A DNA stretch of 64,000 nucleotides. Source: Flavobacterium ammonificans (GTDB taxonomy: Bacteria > Bacteroidota > Bacteroidia > Flavobacteriales > Flavobacteriaceae). Below are positions 53,811 through 62,188 of the stretch, one piece after another. A program made the position numbers and the translations under genes. Location of the stretch: contig NZ_AP025183.1 of NCBI RefSeq assembly GCF_020885975.1, forward strand, positions 1,426,001 to 1,490,000. Reading direction: 5' to 3'. Under the pieces are notes generated by a model, which had not been told where the DNA came from, did no database searches, and was given only the letters and a program-made list of their open reading frames with translations. Each line of letters begins with the position of its first letter. The first letter of the stretch is position 1.

Positions 53811-53884
53811 GTGGTTGTAGCTCAGCTGGTTAGAGCATCGGTTTGTGGTGCCGAGGGTCGCCGGTTCGAACCCGGTCATCCACC
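53811..53884 (+). tRNA. tRNA-His (anticodon GTG)
   Basis: All four arms fold. The D-stem is GCTC/GAGC, the anticodon loop TTGTGGT has GTG at 53845-53847, and the T-loop is TTCGAAC. A G at 53810 fits the extra 5' G-1 of tRNA-His opposite discriminator C73 at 53884. CCA is not encoded. The acceptor stem GTGGTTG/CATCCAC has a T5-T68 mismatch. A strong promoter precedes it and a terminator follows, so it is a single-gene unit between bshB1 and the rhodanese gene. Confidence 0.95.
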
Positions 53885-53893
53885 CAAAAAGCA

Positions 53894-53923
53894 AAAGCCT
53901 CGAAGCAATTCGGGGCTTTTTTT
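53894..53923 (+). terminator. Terminator of tRNA-His
   Basis: AAAGCCTCG and CGGGGCTTT pair (one T-G) around an 8-base loop, followed by a run of T, 10 bases past the tRNA. Confidence 0.85.
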
Positions 53924-53978
53924 GTGGAAATAATTGAAATAAAATAGCTAAGTTTATATTCATCAATTCGACATCAAT

Positions 53979-54818
53979 ATGACTCCAATAATTACTCCAA
54001 ATCAATTACTTGAAACTGTACAAACCAACTCGATAGTTTTGGTTGACGCCACTAATAGTCCGACTGCTTATCAGAATTACCAACAATACCATTTACAGGG
54101 CGCTTTATTTGTGGATGTCAATACTCAACTAGCAGACATCAAAGAAGATGTTTCCATAGGTGGTCGCCATCCGTTACCAACGCTCGAACAGTTTTCTAAA
54201 ACACTAAGTCATTTAGGCATCACACTCGAAACTTGGGTGGTGGTGTATGATGATAAAAATGGAGCGAATGCAGCAGCCCGTTTTTGGTGGATGTTACGTT
54301 CTACTGGACATCAAAAAGTACAAGTATTGAGTGGTGGTATTCAAGCGGCGATTCAAGCGGGGTTTCCAACTAGTTCAGCCGTTGAAGTTCCAACTCAAGT
54401 TGAATCGTATCCTATCTCACATTGGCAATGGCCTACTATTGATTTGCAAGGAATGGATGAAATGATACAAAAAGAACATTTTGTAGTGATTGATGTGCGC
54501 GAGTCAGCCCGCTTTAAAGGAGCAACAGAACCAATTGATTTGGTTGCGGGACATATTCCAGGTGCGACTAATATTCCGTTTACGGCTAACTTAGACGCCA
54601 AAGGTTTCTTTTTGTCTCCTGAAGCATTGAAAACGAAGTATGAAAAAGCATTTGAAAATATTCCACAAGAACATAGAGTCGTACATTGTGGTTCGGGAGT
54701 TACGGCTTGTCATACACTTTTAGCACTAGCTGTCGCTGATTTACCACTACCTAAATTGTATGTGGGTTCTTGGAGCGAATGGTCTAGGAACAACAGAGAA
54801 ATTGATGTTGAAAACTAA
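53979..54818 (+). CDS. Two-domain rhodanese-type sulfurtransferase
   Basis: The 279-residue protein has two tandem rhodanese domains (about 5-125 and 160-275). The second has the catalytic loop VHCGSGVTACH with the active Cys in CGSGVTA, the loop form typical of 3-mercaptopyruvate sulfurtransferase (SseA). DVRESARFKG and AGHIPGATNIPF are rhodanese signatures. It transfers sulfane sulfur to cyanide or thiols. The substrate (thiosulfate or mercaptopyruvate) cannot be settled by sequence. It stands alone after the tRNA terminator. Confidence 0.9.
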   Translation: MTPIITPNQLLETVQTNSIVLVDATNSPTAYQNYQQYHLQGALFVDVNTQLADIKEDVSIGGRHPLPTLEQFSKTLSHLGITLETWVVVYDDKNGANAAARFWWMLRSTGHQKVQVLSGGIQAAIQAGFPTSSAVEVPTQVESYPISHWQWPTIDLQGMDEMIQKEHFVVIDVRESARFKGATEPIDLVAGHIPGATNIPFTANLDAKGFFLSPEALKTKYEKAFENIPQEHRVVHCGSGVTACHTLLALAVADLPLPKLYVGSWSEWSRNNREIDVEN

Positions 54819-54885
54819 GGTCTGCTGAAAACTAAAAATAATTTTTAAGTTTAAGTTCTACTATTTTTCGAAATTGTAAATAAAA

Positions 54886-55029
54886 TTTAACCACATAGAA
54901 ACATAGGTTATTCATTAAACCTAAAGAATGGATAGAAACAGCACTGTTTTTCACATAGCTATGTGAATAGTAAAACGTCTATCCTCATCTTTGTAATAAC
55001 TATCAAGTCTATGTTTCTATGTGGTTAAA
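54886..55029. repeat. 144-bp foldback element with perfect 21-bp inverted ends
   Basis: The ends at 54886-54906 and 55009-55029 are perfect 21-base inverse complements, beginning TTTAACCACATAG. The inside is also near-symmetric. GGATAG at 54930-54935 pairs with CTATCC at 54979-54984, and the exact centre is the 14-base palindrome CACATAGCTATGTG at 54952-54965. The sequence would form a long hairpin or cruciform. It carries no coding capacity. Similar CACATAGAAACATAG-ended elements are, from memory, dispersed in Flavobacterium genomes, so a non-autonomous MITE-like repeat is likely. Confidence 0.75.
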
Positions 55030-55071
55030 AAATATAATGATTATACTCAACTAGTGTATTTAACTCAAAAG

Positions 55072-55121
55072 CATTAAGATAGTAAGAGAATTAAGGCTTA
55101 ATGAAACTTAATATCTTAATG
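55072..55121. repeat. Small inverted repeat with CTTAAT direct repeats
   Basis: CATTAAGATA at 55072-55081 is the inverse of TATCTTAATG at 55112-55121, and CTTAAT recurs three times between 55097 and 55120. It lies in the same 363-base gene-free stretch as the foldback element. The remaining bases of that stretch hold only the terminator at 55129. Confidence 0.5.
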
Positions 55122-55128
55122 GTTCATA

Positions 55129-55162
55129 AAAAAAGCGCTTTGAATTTTCAAAGCGCTTTTTT
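55129..55162. terminator. Bidirectional terminator before the M28 peptidase gene
   Basis: AAAAAAGCGCTTTGAA and TTCAAAGCGCTTTTTT form a perfect 16-base stem with a two-base gap, between convergent genes. Confidence 0.9.
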
Positions 55163-55181
55163 GTACTACTTAACAAATAAG

Positions 55182-56204
55182 TTATTTTTTATCCGCATCC
55201 ACTAGAATTCGATTTTTTCTGTTGGCTAATTCCCAAGCCACAACAAAAGCCAATTGTGTTCTTTTTTCTAAAGCATCGTATTCAATTTTATGAGCTTCAT
55301 CTGATTTTTTGTGGTAATCTGCGTGTACTCCATTAAAGAAAAATACAGATGGAATACCGTGTTTTGCAAAATTATAATGGTCAGAACGCTCGTAAAAACG
55401 ATTCGGATCTTTAGGGTCGTTAAAGCGATAATCCAAATCAAGACCTACATATTTTTGGTTCATTATAGCGCTAATATGATCTAATTCTGCAGACAAACGA
55501 TTGGCTCCAATGATATATACATAATTGTTTGTATTTGCATGTAGTTCGTCGCGACGACCTATCATATCAATATTCACATCTGCAACAGTATTAGCTAAAG
55601 GAAATAAAGGATTTTCTGAATAATAACGTGAACCCAACAAGCCGTGTTCTTCACCGGTAACATGTAAAAACAAAATAGAACGTTTTGGTCCGTTACCCTC
55701 TTTTTTTGCCAATTGAAAAGCTTGAGCTATTTCTAATAAAGCAGAAGTTCCCGATCCGTCATCATCTGCACCATTGTAAATCTCTCCATTTTCAATACCC
55801 ACATGATCGTAATGCGCTGAGATTACGATTACTTCCTCAGGCTTTTCGGTACCTTCAATAAAAGCCCAAATGTTTTCAGAATTGGGTAAATTTCTATTTC
55901 GTTTGCCATTTAAAAAAGATGCAGGAACAGCTTGGTAAAAATCTGAAGCTCCTTTTGGAAACGACACATTGTTTTTTTGGTATTCACTAATTAGGTAACG
56001 ACCTGCTTTTTTTTGGCCTGCCGAACCAGTTTCGCGGCCTTCCATTGAATCAGCAGCAATGATGTAAAGGTGTTTTTTTAAATCTTCTGCAGTAATAGTT
56101 TTCATGTATTTAGTAGGGTCACTCTTGCTGTTAGAGCTTACTAAAGCTCCATTTTTACATGAAGTTCCCAAAGCAATTAGGGAAAGGAAAAGTAGTTTTT
56201 TCAT
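55182..56204 (-). CDS. M28-family metallopeptidase lipoprotein
   Basis: The 340-residue protein has a lipoprotein signal (LIALGTSCKNG, Cys near residue 16). The co-catalytic zinc site of family M28 is visible: SAHYDHVG (His), NGADDDGSGTSALLEIA (bridging Asp), HVTGEEHGLLGS (catalytic and binding Glu), DVNIDMIGRRD (Asp) and HADYHKKSDE (His). It probably acts as an aminopeptidase in the periplasm or on the cell surface. It ends a co-directional run of four exported hydrolase genes, 22 bases after the dienelactone hydrolase-like gene. Confidence 0.9.
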   Translation of the reverse strand: MKKLLFLSLIALGTSCKNGALVSSNSKSDPTKYMKTITAEDLKKHLYIIAADSMEGRETGSAGQKKAGRYLISEYQKNNVSFPKGASDFYQAVPASFLNGKRNRNLPNSENIWAFIEGTEKPEEVIVISAHYDHVGIENGEIYNGADDDGSGTSALLEIAQAFQLAKKEGNGPKRSILFLHVTGEEHGLLGSRYYSENPLFPLANTVADVNIDMIGRRDELHANTNNYVYIIGANRLSAELDHISAIMNQKYVGLDLDYRFNDPKDPNRFYERSDHYNFAKHGIPSVFFFNGVHADYHKKSDEAHKIEYDALEKRTQLAFVVAWELANRKNRILVDADKK

Positions 56205-56226
56205 TTTAATTTAAGTGTAGGTTAAT

Positions 56227-57000
56227 CTATTTATTTAATACTTCGTTTAAGAATAATTGCATGTGTTCAAATGAACGTTTGGCTGCTTTTTCATTATAAG
56301 CTGCTCCTTTAGAATTGTCATTTCCAGCATCAATATCTGTAAATGAATGTACTGCATTGGCATAATACACCATTTCCCAATCCGCTTTTGCATCTCGCAT
56401 TTCTTGTTGGAAACCTGCAATTTCTTCTTTCGATACAAATGGATCATCAGCACCGTGACAAGCTAATATTTTAGCGTTAATTGGAGTTATTGGAAGTGCA
56501 ATGTCTCTACCTAAACCTCCATGAAAAGAAACAACTCCTTTTACTTTTAAATTTTTTCTTGCGGCTTCCAAAGCGCCAGTTCCTCCAAAGCAGAAACCAA
56601 TTACGGCTATGTTATCTGGATTAGCTCCTGATTGAATTAATTGTTCCAAAGCCAATTCAATACGCTTTTGATACAGATTGGTATTTTTTTTATAAAAACC
56701 TGACATCTTTGCTGCATCAGCAGTGGTTTGAGGGTAATTTCCTTCTCCATAAATATCAGCCACAAATGCATGATAACCTAATTGGGATAACTTTTCAGCA
56801 GTTGCTTTGGCATGGACATCGATTCCTTTCCAAGCAGGTAATACTAAGATTCCTGGTTTTTGAGCGCTAGCTTTGGTGGGCTGAATAGCCATACCATTAA
56901 GCACTTGTGCTGCATCTTTGTACTGAACTGCTTTTAGTTGAGCAAATACATTAGCAGTAAAAAATGTGAGTCCAATTAAAAAGTATTGTATTTTTTTCAT
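56227..57000 (-). CDS. Exported dienelactone hydrolase-family protein
   Basis: The 257-residue alpha/beta hydrolase has a signal peptide (MKKIQYFLIGLTFFTANVFAQ), which is unusual for cytoplasmic dienelactone hydrolase. The triad is visible as Cys137 in GFCFGGTGALEA, Asp in CHGADDPFV and His in NAVHSFTD. Its natural substrate in the periplasm is unknown and it may be a general esterase. It lies 47 bases after the penicillin acylase gene and just before the M28 peptidase gene, suggesting a shared transcript. Confidence 0.85.
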   Translation of the reverse strand: MKKIQYFLIGLTFFTANVFAQLKAVQYKDAAQVLNGMAIQPTKASAQKPGILVLPAWKGIDVHAKATAEKLSQLGYHAFVADIYGEGNYPQTTADAAKMSGFYKKNTNLYQKRIELALEQLIQSGANPDNIAVIGFCFGGTGALEAARKNLKVKGVVSFHGGLGRDIALPITPINAKILACHGADDPFVSKEEIAGFQQEMRDAKADWEMVYYANAVHSFTDIDAGNDNSKGAAYNEKAAKRSFEHMQLFLNEVLNK

Positions 57001-57047
57001 TTTTGGTTTGTTTACAACAAATATCGAATTAATAATTGAAACGATTG

Positions 57048-59243
57048 CTATTCTCCTGGATGGTATTTACGTTCCATATTTTTTTCTACATCTTCTCTGT
57101 AAAAAAGTACGTCTTTAAACCTTGCTTTTTGGTACATTTCAGCTTGATCATTGAAGTGTTTGGAAGTTGAATCGCCACTATTTCCTCCTGCTAATAACGA
57201 CTTGGCTTTTACTTTGGCACCAAATTCCACCGCACAAACAAAACTGTTTCCACTGAAACCATAGCGTTTTATAGTGTCTTTTTGGTACGCGCTTTTGAAA
57301 GCAGGCAAAGCGCCCCAAAGTACTGATGTGTAGCCAATTGGTAAACTCGCAGCTGTATCATCAAAGCGATTGTCAATGTCTCCTGAAAGTCGTTGAAAAC
57401 GGTTGATTTCCCCCCAAGGCATTTTCCATGTGCCAAATTTGGTTGTCAATTCCGAAATGACTTCTTGCAATTGTGGGAGAACTTGTTCGGCTTGCATATT
57501 TTGTATAAAGTTTCTTGTATTTTCTACCTGATCCAATTCGCCTTGATCAATATACGTTTTACGCACCAAAGGATCCAATTTAAATCCCCACTCGTTTGCC
57601 AAAGTCAAAGCAACTGAATTCTCACTACTTCTATAATCCCATGCTTTTAAAACCTGAATAGGTTCAGCTAAGTTTGCGTATCGCGTTTCTCCAGATTGTA
57701 TACTTTTTTCAAATTGTTTTACCAATGCTGGAATAAGTTCTTCAAAGAACGGCAATTGATCGTTGTAGCCGTCTGAAATAATTTGGTCTAAAGTGTATTG
57801 TTTCCCTTTTTCTAAAGTACGAACGGCATTAATTCCTCTAAAAGATTCTCCGTCTGGCGCCATGTATAGTGGATAATTTTCTTCTTTCGGACTTTCATTT
57901 CCTGAAACGGAGAACGGAGTAGAATTACAGTTTTGCAACCAGCCATTTTTTGGGTTAAAGAGATGCACCGTTTCTGAAACTTGGTGTAGCCCTTTCCATT
58001 CTGTTACAGCAGTTGTACCATCAACGGGTTTTGCCCAATTAAATTTTGGATCGCGCTTGGGTACAAAATTACCATGCCAATAGGCAATATTACCTTTATT
58101 GTCAGCATAAACGGTATTGTTAGAGGTATTGGCTTTCCGATCCATGGCTTTTTGATAGTCGGCAAAATTTTTCGATTTGGTGCGTTCCCAACTCTGAATC
58201 AAACTATTCATAGAGCGATTGTTTGATTTTAAACTAATCCATTTTCCGTCGCGTTTTGCCATAATGGGTCCGTGATGGGTGAAATAAGTGGTGAATGATT
58301 TAGGAACTAATTTTCCGTTGTCAAGATAATTGATAGTGATTTTTTTCTCTTTTAGAGGAAGTAATTTATTCTCGTATTCGTAAAATAATCCCTCTTTTTG
58401 ACGCACTATTTTTTCGATATAAGTGTCGGCCACATCCACATTACACGAGGTATGCATCCAACCACAATTTTCGTTAAATCCTTGATAGATAAAAAATTGT
58501 CCCCAAGTGACTGCACCGTAAGCTTGCAATCCTTCCTCACTACTGATTTGGATTTCAGGTCTGAAATAAAAAGTAGTATGCGGATTGATGTACAAAATAG
58601 CATTTCCAGATGCTGTTTTATTTGGTGCTAACGCAAAACCGTTCGAACCCGTTTGCATATCCTTTTCTTTGGCTACAAAAGCGATTTTGTCATCCGGTTT
58701 TCCGTAAAAATCTTTTAATTCTTGTGTGGTTAAATCGGCAGTACTTATCGCGCCAATACTTCCATCTGTCCAAAGCAAAGGAAACCAAGGTTCAAAATGC
58801 GTTAGCATCAGAGGTTTCACTTTTGGGTTTTTGTACAAGTAATAATTGATTCCATCGGCATAGCTGTTGAGTAGTTTTTTCAGCCAAGGCGCTGCTTTTT
58901 TATAATCAGCTTTAGCTTCTTCGCGATCAATCAATAAACGAGTTTCTAAATCATTGTACAATGAAGCCGAACCTTTAATTTCAGACAAACGTCCTAATTT
59001 TTCGATGTAATTCATTTCAACGCGTTGGAAATCGTCTTCGCATTGGGCGTACAACATCCCAAAAACGGCATCGGCATCCGTTTTTCCATATACGTGTGCA
59101 ATTCCCCAATTATCTCTAATTATGCTTACTCGTTTTGCTAATTCTGCTAATCGAATAATTTCTTTATTTCTGATTTGTGACCATCCTGAAAAGCTAGTTC
59201 CAATTAGTAGTAATAGAATAACAATTACGTTTGCTTTTTTCAT
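57048..59243 (-). CDS. Penicillin acylase-family amidase (Ntn hydrolase)
   Basis: The 731-residue precursor has a signal peptide (about 1-22). An alpha-chain region begins SIIRDNWGIAHVYGKTDADAVFG, and the beta chain starts at the self-processing nucleophile Ser200 in QTGSNGFALAPNKT. Homologues cleave amide-linked acyl groups from beta-lactams, acyl-homoserine lactones or other amides. Which substrate is used here cannot be read. The start overlaps the cyanophycinase stop by four bases (ATGA), so the two are translationally coupled. Confidence 0.9.
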   Translation of the reverse strand: MKKANVIVILLLLIGTSFSGWSQIRNKEIIRLAELAKRVSIIRDNWGIAHVYGKTDADAVFGMLYAQCEDDFQRVEMNYIEKLGRLSEIKGSASLYNDLETRLLIDREEAKADYKKAAPWLKKLLNSYADGINYYLYKNPKVKPLMLTHFEPWFPLLWTDGSIGAISTADLTTQELKDFYGKPDDKIAFVAKEKDMQTGSNGFALAPNKTASGNAILYINPHTTFYFRPEIQISSEEGLQAYGAVTWGQFFIYQGFNENCGWMHTSCNVDVADTYIEKIVRQKEGLFYEYENKLLPLKEKKITINYLDNGKLVPKSFTTYFTHHGPIMAKRDGKWISLKSNNRSMNSLIQSWERTKSKNFADYQKAMDRKANTSNNTVYADNKGNIAYWHGNFVPKRDPKFNWAKPVDGTTAVTEWKGLHQVSETVHLFNPKNGWLQNCNSTPFSVSGNESPKEENYPLYMAPDGESFRGINAVRTLEKGKQYTLDQIISDGYNDQLPFFEELIPALVKQFEKSIQSGETRYANLAEPIQVLKAWDYRSSENSVALTLANEWGFKLDPLVRKTYIDQGELDQVENTRNFIQNMQAEQVLPQLQEVISELTTKFGTWKMPWGEINRFQRLSGDIDNRFDDTAASLPIGYTSVLWGALPAFKSAYQKDTIKRYGFSGNSFVCAVEFGAKVKAKSLLAGGNSGDSTSKHFNDQAEMYQKARFKDVLFYREDVEKNMERKYHPGE

Positions 59244-60115
59244 TCGTTTCCTATTTTAAATTGTTGCCCTGCCACATAAATACTCATTTCCATTTTTTCC
59301 ATTGAAATCAATTTATTCTGTTTCAGTTTTTGAATTCCTTTTGGATTTTTCATCACAATAACTTCGCTTTCGCCAACGACACTAATCGTGTTGTCATCAA
59401 CAATAATAGCAGTGCTTTCGTCGATGCCAATTCCGGTGAGATGAGGAAATTCTACCATGGCTGAAATTAAACGGTTATAGCGACTTCTTCTCAAAAAATG
59501 TTGGTCAATAATCGCGGTAGTCACCAATCCTAAACCCGGACTAGTTTCTAAATTATCAAATCGAATATTGTCAAAAGTTCCAGAATATTCTTTTTCTAAT
59601 TTTTGATTTCCGGTAATCATTTTTTCCGACATAACAGCCGCACCTGCACTAGTTCCGGCAATAATACTTCCATTTTGAAATGCTTTGTGAATGGAATTAT
59701 ATACAGGAGTATTGGCGACTACATTCATAAAACGCGTTTGGTCTCCACCACTAATAAAAATCAATTTTGCTTTTTGTAAAGAGTCGTTTAATTTAGGATT
59801 TTGAACTGTTGTTTTGTCAAAATTCAGCATCACAATAGGATTGGGCGCCAATTTTTGAAACTGATCTCTAAAATAAATGTATGCGCTATCGGGTTCTTCA
59901 CTCGACATGGGTAAAACCACGATGTAATCTGTTTTTTTAAATTGAGCTAGGTCTACCACATGTTGCATTAATTGATCCGAGCGATTTCCGCCACCTATGA
60001 TAAATAATTTTCCTTTTGGTTTTTGGGCATTCGCCAAAGAAAAACAAAGAATAAAAAATAGAGTAAGCGCAATTTGAATTCCTTTTTGCAATTGATTTTG
60101 GATAGTAAGTTTCAT
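59240..60115 (-). CDS. Exported cyanophycinase (peptidase S51)
   Basis: From the ATG at 60115 the product is 291 residues, with a signal peptide (about 1-30, SLANAQ). The S51 nucleophile Ser156 is in IAGTSAGAAVMS, and other family blocks are LFIIGGGNRSD, FISGGDQTRF and GIGIDESTAIIV. Cyanophycinase cuts the Asp-Arg polymer cyanophycin to beta-Asp-Arg dipeptides. The start lies 10 bases after the Lrp gene end, and a longer start at 60154 would overlap that gene and hide the signal peptide. An isoaspartyl-dipeptidase-like role is possible. Confidence 0.88.
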   Translation of the reverse strand: MKLTIQNQLQKGIQIALTLFFILCFSLANAQKPKGKLFIIGGGNRSDQLMQHVVDLAQFKKTDYIVVLPMSSEEPDSAYIYFRDQFQKLAPNPIVMLNFDKTTVQNPKLNDSLQKAKLIFISGGDQTRFMNVVANTPVYNSIHKAFQNGSIIAGTSAGAAVMSEKMITGNQKLEKEYSGTFDNIRFDNLETSPGLGLVTTAIIDQHFLRRSRYNRLISAMVEFPHLTGIGIDESTAIIVDDNTISVVGESEVIVMKNPKGIQKLKQNKLISMEKMEMSIYVAGQQFKIGNE

Positions 60116-60125
60116 GGTTGTTGAA

Positions 60126-60578
60126 TTAAAGTGAAATATTTCGTTTGAAAGCACAACCCAATTCTATAATCGAATCGGTTTTGGCAATTCCAGGAATGGA
60201 GTCAATTTGTTCGTACAGAATTTTACGCATGTGTTCGTGATTTTTAGCAATCATTTTGACGTATAAAGTATAAGATCCTGTTATATAGTAGCATTCCGTG
60301 ATTTCAGGAATCCTTTTGAGTTCTTCAATCACTCGATCAGAATCGTGGTCTTTGTTGAGTGTGATTCCGGTAAATGCCCCCCAATCATACCCCACTTTTT
60401 TCTCATTGATTATGGGTTGAATACCTGCTAAAATTCCTTGCTCCGTTAATTTATGGATGCGTTGGTGCACCATTGTATTGGATATTTTCAAATTAGCCGC
60501 AATGGTGGAGTAGGCAATGCGTCCATCTTTTTCTAATTCCTTGATTATTTTGATGTCGAATTCATCTAATTTTTCCAT
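60126..60578 (-). CDS. Lrp/AsnC-family transcriptional regulator
   Basis: The 150-residue protein has an N-terminal AsnC-type helix-turn-helix (about 4-60; LDEFDIKIIKELEKDGRIAYSTIAANLKISNTMVHQRI) and a C-terminal RAM effector-binding domain (about 70-145). It sits between the cyanophycinase gene, which follows after 10 bases, and the divergent ornithine aminotransferase gene. Control of both by an amino acid such as arginine or ornithine is a reasonable inference. Palindromic sites at 60603-60629 and 60708-60736 are candidate operators. Confidence 0.9.
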   Translation of the reverse strand: MEKLDEFDIKIIKELEKDGRIAYSTIAANLKISNTMVHQRIHKLTEQGILAGIQPIINEKKVGYDWGAFTGITLNKDHDSDRVIEELKRIPEITECYYITGSYTLYVKMIAKNHEHMRKILYEQIDSIPGIAKTDSIIELGCAFKRNISL

Positions 60579-60602
60579 TGAAAGGTATTTTAAAAGTTAA
60601 AT

Positions 60603-60629
60603 TTACTTTTTTGCGGCCAATAAAAGTAA
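60603..60629. promoter_or_regulatory. Candidate Lrp operator next to the lrp-like gene
   Basis: TTACTTTT at 60603-60610 and AAAAGTAA at 60622-60629 are perfect 8-base inverse arms with an 11-base spacer, 25 bases before the regulator ATG. Position and symmetry suit autoregulation. Confidence 0.4.
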
Positions 60630-60676
60630 GTTATTTTTCATTTCGAATTGTATTTTTCAGTATTAATTTAATATAA

Positions 60677-60736
60677 TTGACTTTAATTTTGTTTTAAAAT
60701 TTAATAATTGACTTTTATTGTAAATTTATAAGTCAA
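60677..60736. promoter_or_regulatory. Candidate Lrp operators upstream of ornithine aminotransferase
   Basis: TTGACTTT occurs at 60677 and 60708, and the inverse AAGTCAA at 60730-60736 makes a palindrome with the second copy. The core resembles the TTACTTTT arms near the regulator gene, which supports a shared binding protein. Confidence 0.38.
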
Positions 60737-60773
60737 AAATTACATTATACTATAATTTATTGGTTGTATTGAC

Positions 60774-60781
60774 TAAATTTG
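60774..60781 (+). promoter_or_regulatory. Putative -7 element of the ornithine aminotransferase gene
   Basis: TAAATTTG matches TAnnTTTG, 32 bases before the ATG at 60814. No -33 TTTG is present at normal spacing, which would fit an activated promoter. Confidence 0.42.
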
Positions 60782-60813
60782 TTTTGTTAAATTTTACATT
60801 AAAACCAATTACT

Positions 60814-62097
60814 ATGAGTTACGATACTTCTACTTTATCTGCTATATCAGAAGCACTAATAGCTAAAGAAAATCAATACGGAGCACACAATTACCATCCG
60901 TTGCCAGTCGTTTTAGAAAGAGGAGAAGGAGTCTATGTTTGGGACGTAGATGGAAAACAATATTTCGACTTTTTGTCGGCCTATTCAGCAGTGAATCAAG
61001 GGCATTGTCATCCAAAGATTGTCAACGCTATGGTGCAACAAGCTCAAAAATTAACCTTGACATCTAGAGCTTTTTTCAATGATCAACTAGGTCCGTATGA
61101 GGAGTATGTGACGAACTATTTTGGTTTTGACAAAGTATTACCTATGAATACTGGGGCAGAGGCAGTAGAAACCGCTTTGAAATTGTGTAGAAAATGGGCG
61201 TATGAAGTGAAAGGAATTCCTGAAAATGAAGCGCAAATTATTGTGTGTGAAAATAATTTCCACGGAAGAACGACTACTATTATTTCTTTTTCCAATGACG
61301 AATCGGCACGTAAAAATTTTGGACCGTTTACCAATGGATTTATCAAAATACCTTATGATGATGTTGATGCTTTGGCGAAAGCCTTGGATTCTTCTAAAAA
61401 CATTGCTGGCTTCTTGGTCGAACCTATTCAAGGCGAGGCTGGAGTATATGTGCCATCAGAAGGGTATTTGGCACAAGCCAAAGCTTTGTGTGCAGCTAAC
61501 AATGTTTTGTTTATTGCCGACGAGGTACAAACAGGAATTGCGCGTACAGGACGCTTATTAGCCACTTGTGGCAATTGCGAATGTAAAAAAGGTTGCGAAA
61601 ACAAACCGGAAGTAAAACCCGATATTTTGATTTTAGGAAAAGCCCTTTCAGGTGGCGTTTTTCCAGTATCGGCGGTTTTGGCGAATGATGCGATTATGAA
61701 TGTAATTCATCCTGGACAGCACGGATCTACTTTTGGTGGCAACCCAATTGCAGCAGCAGTTGCGGTAGCGGCTTTGGAAGTCATTAAAGACGAAAATTTA
61801 GCTCAAAATGCCGCTTATTTAGGCGAAGTATTCCGTCATGGACTGAACGAAATCGCTTCTCGAAATCCGTTAATTCAATTGGTTAGAGGAAAAGGATTAC
61901 TGAATGCAATTGTGATTGATAGCGAGGAAGATTCCGATTTAGCTTGGGATATTTGCTTGAAATTCAGAGACAATGGATTGCTGGCTAAACCAACTCATGG
62001 TAATAAAATCCGATTGGCGCCACCATTGGTCATTACCGAAAGCCAAATTCACGAATGTCTCGGAATAATTGAACGTTCGTTGAATGAGTTTAGATAA
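60814..62097 (+). CDS. rocD: Ornithine aminotransferase with a Cys-rich insert
   Basis: The 427-residue class III PLP aminotransferase begins [10 protein letters not shown] and has [49 protein letters not shown] and the PLP Lys276 in ILGKALSGG. It moves the delta-amino group of ornithine to 2-oxoglutarate. Between the ARTGR and VKPDI blocks an insert holds Cys252, Cys255, Cys257 and Cys261 ([13 protein letters not shown]), absent from the classic enzyme. The ATG at 60814 is chosen because the upstream extension would include the -7 element. Confidence 0.92.
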   Translation: MSYDTSTLSAISEALIAKENQYGAHNYHPLPVVLERGEGVYVWDVDGKQYFDFLSAYSAVNQGHCHPKIVNAMVQQAQKLTLTSRAFFNDQLGPYEEYVTNYFGFDKVLPMNTGAEAVETALKLCRKWAYEVKGIPENEAQIIVCENNFHGRTTTIISFSNDESARKNFGPFTNGFIKIPYDDVDALAKALDSSKNIAGFLVEPIQGEAGVYVPSEGYLAQAKALCAANNVLFIADEVQTGIARTGRLLATCGNCECKKGCENKPEVKPDILILGKALSGGVFPVSAVLANDAIMNVIHPGQHGSTFGGNPIAAAVAVAALEVIKDENLAQNAAYLGEVFRHGLNEIASRNPLIQLVRGKGLLNAIVIDSEEDSDLAWDICLKFRDNGLLAKPTHGNKIRLAPPLVITESQIHECLGIIERSLNEFR

Positions 62098-62102
62098 AAA
62101 AG

Positions 62103-62141
62103 CAAACCCCAAAAGCGAATTCGTTTTTGAGGTTTGTTTTT
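62103..62141 (+). terminator. Terminator of rocD
   Basis: CAAACC and GGTTTG, extended by CAAAA/TTTTTG pairing, form a long stem followed by a run of T, directly after the stop codon. Confidence 0.72.
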
Positions 62142-62188
62142 GAACTTAATTCAGCTTTAAAAAAAACTAAAGGATTGAATAATTAATG

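Noticed and set aside
53634-54005. Reading frame on the minus strand across tRNA-His
   Set aside because: It runs antisense through bshB1 and the tRNA and has no recognisable protein content; it is a by-product of the real genes.
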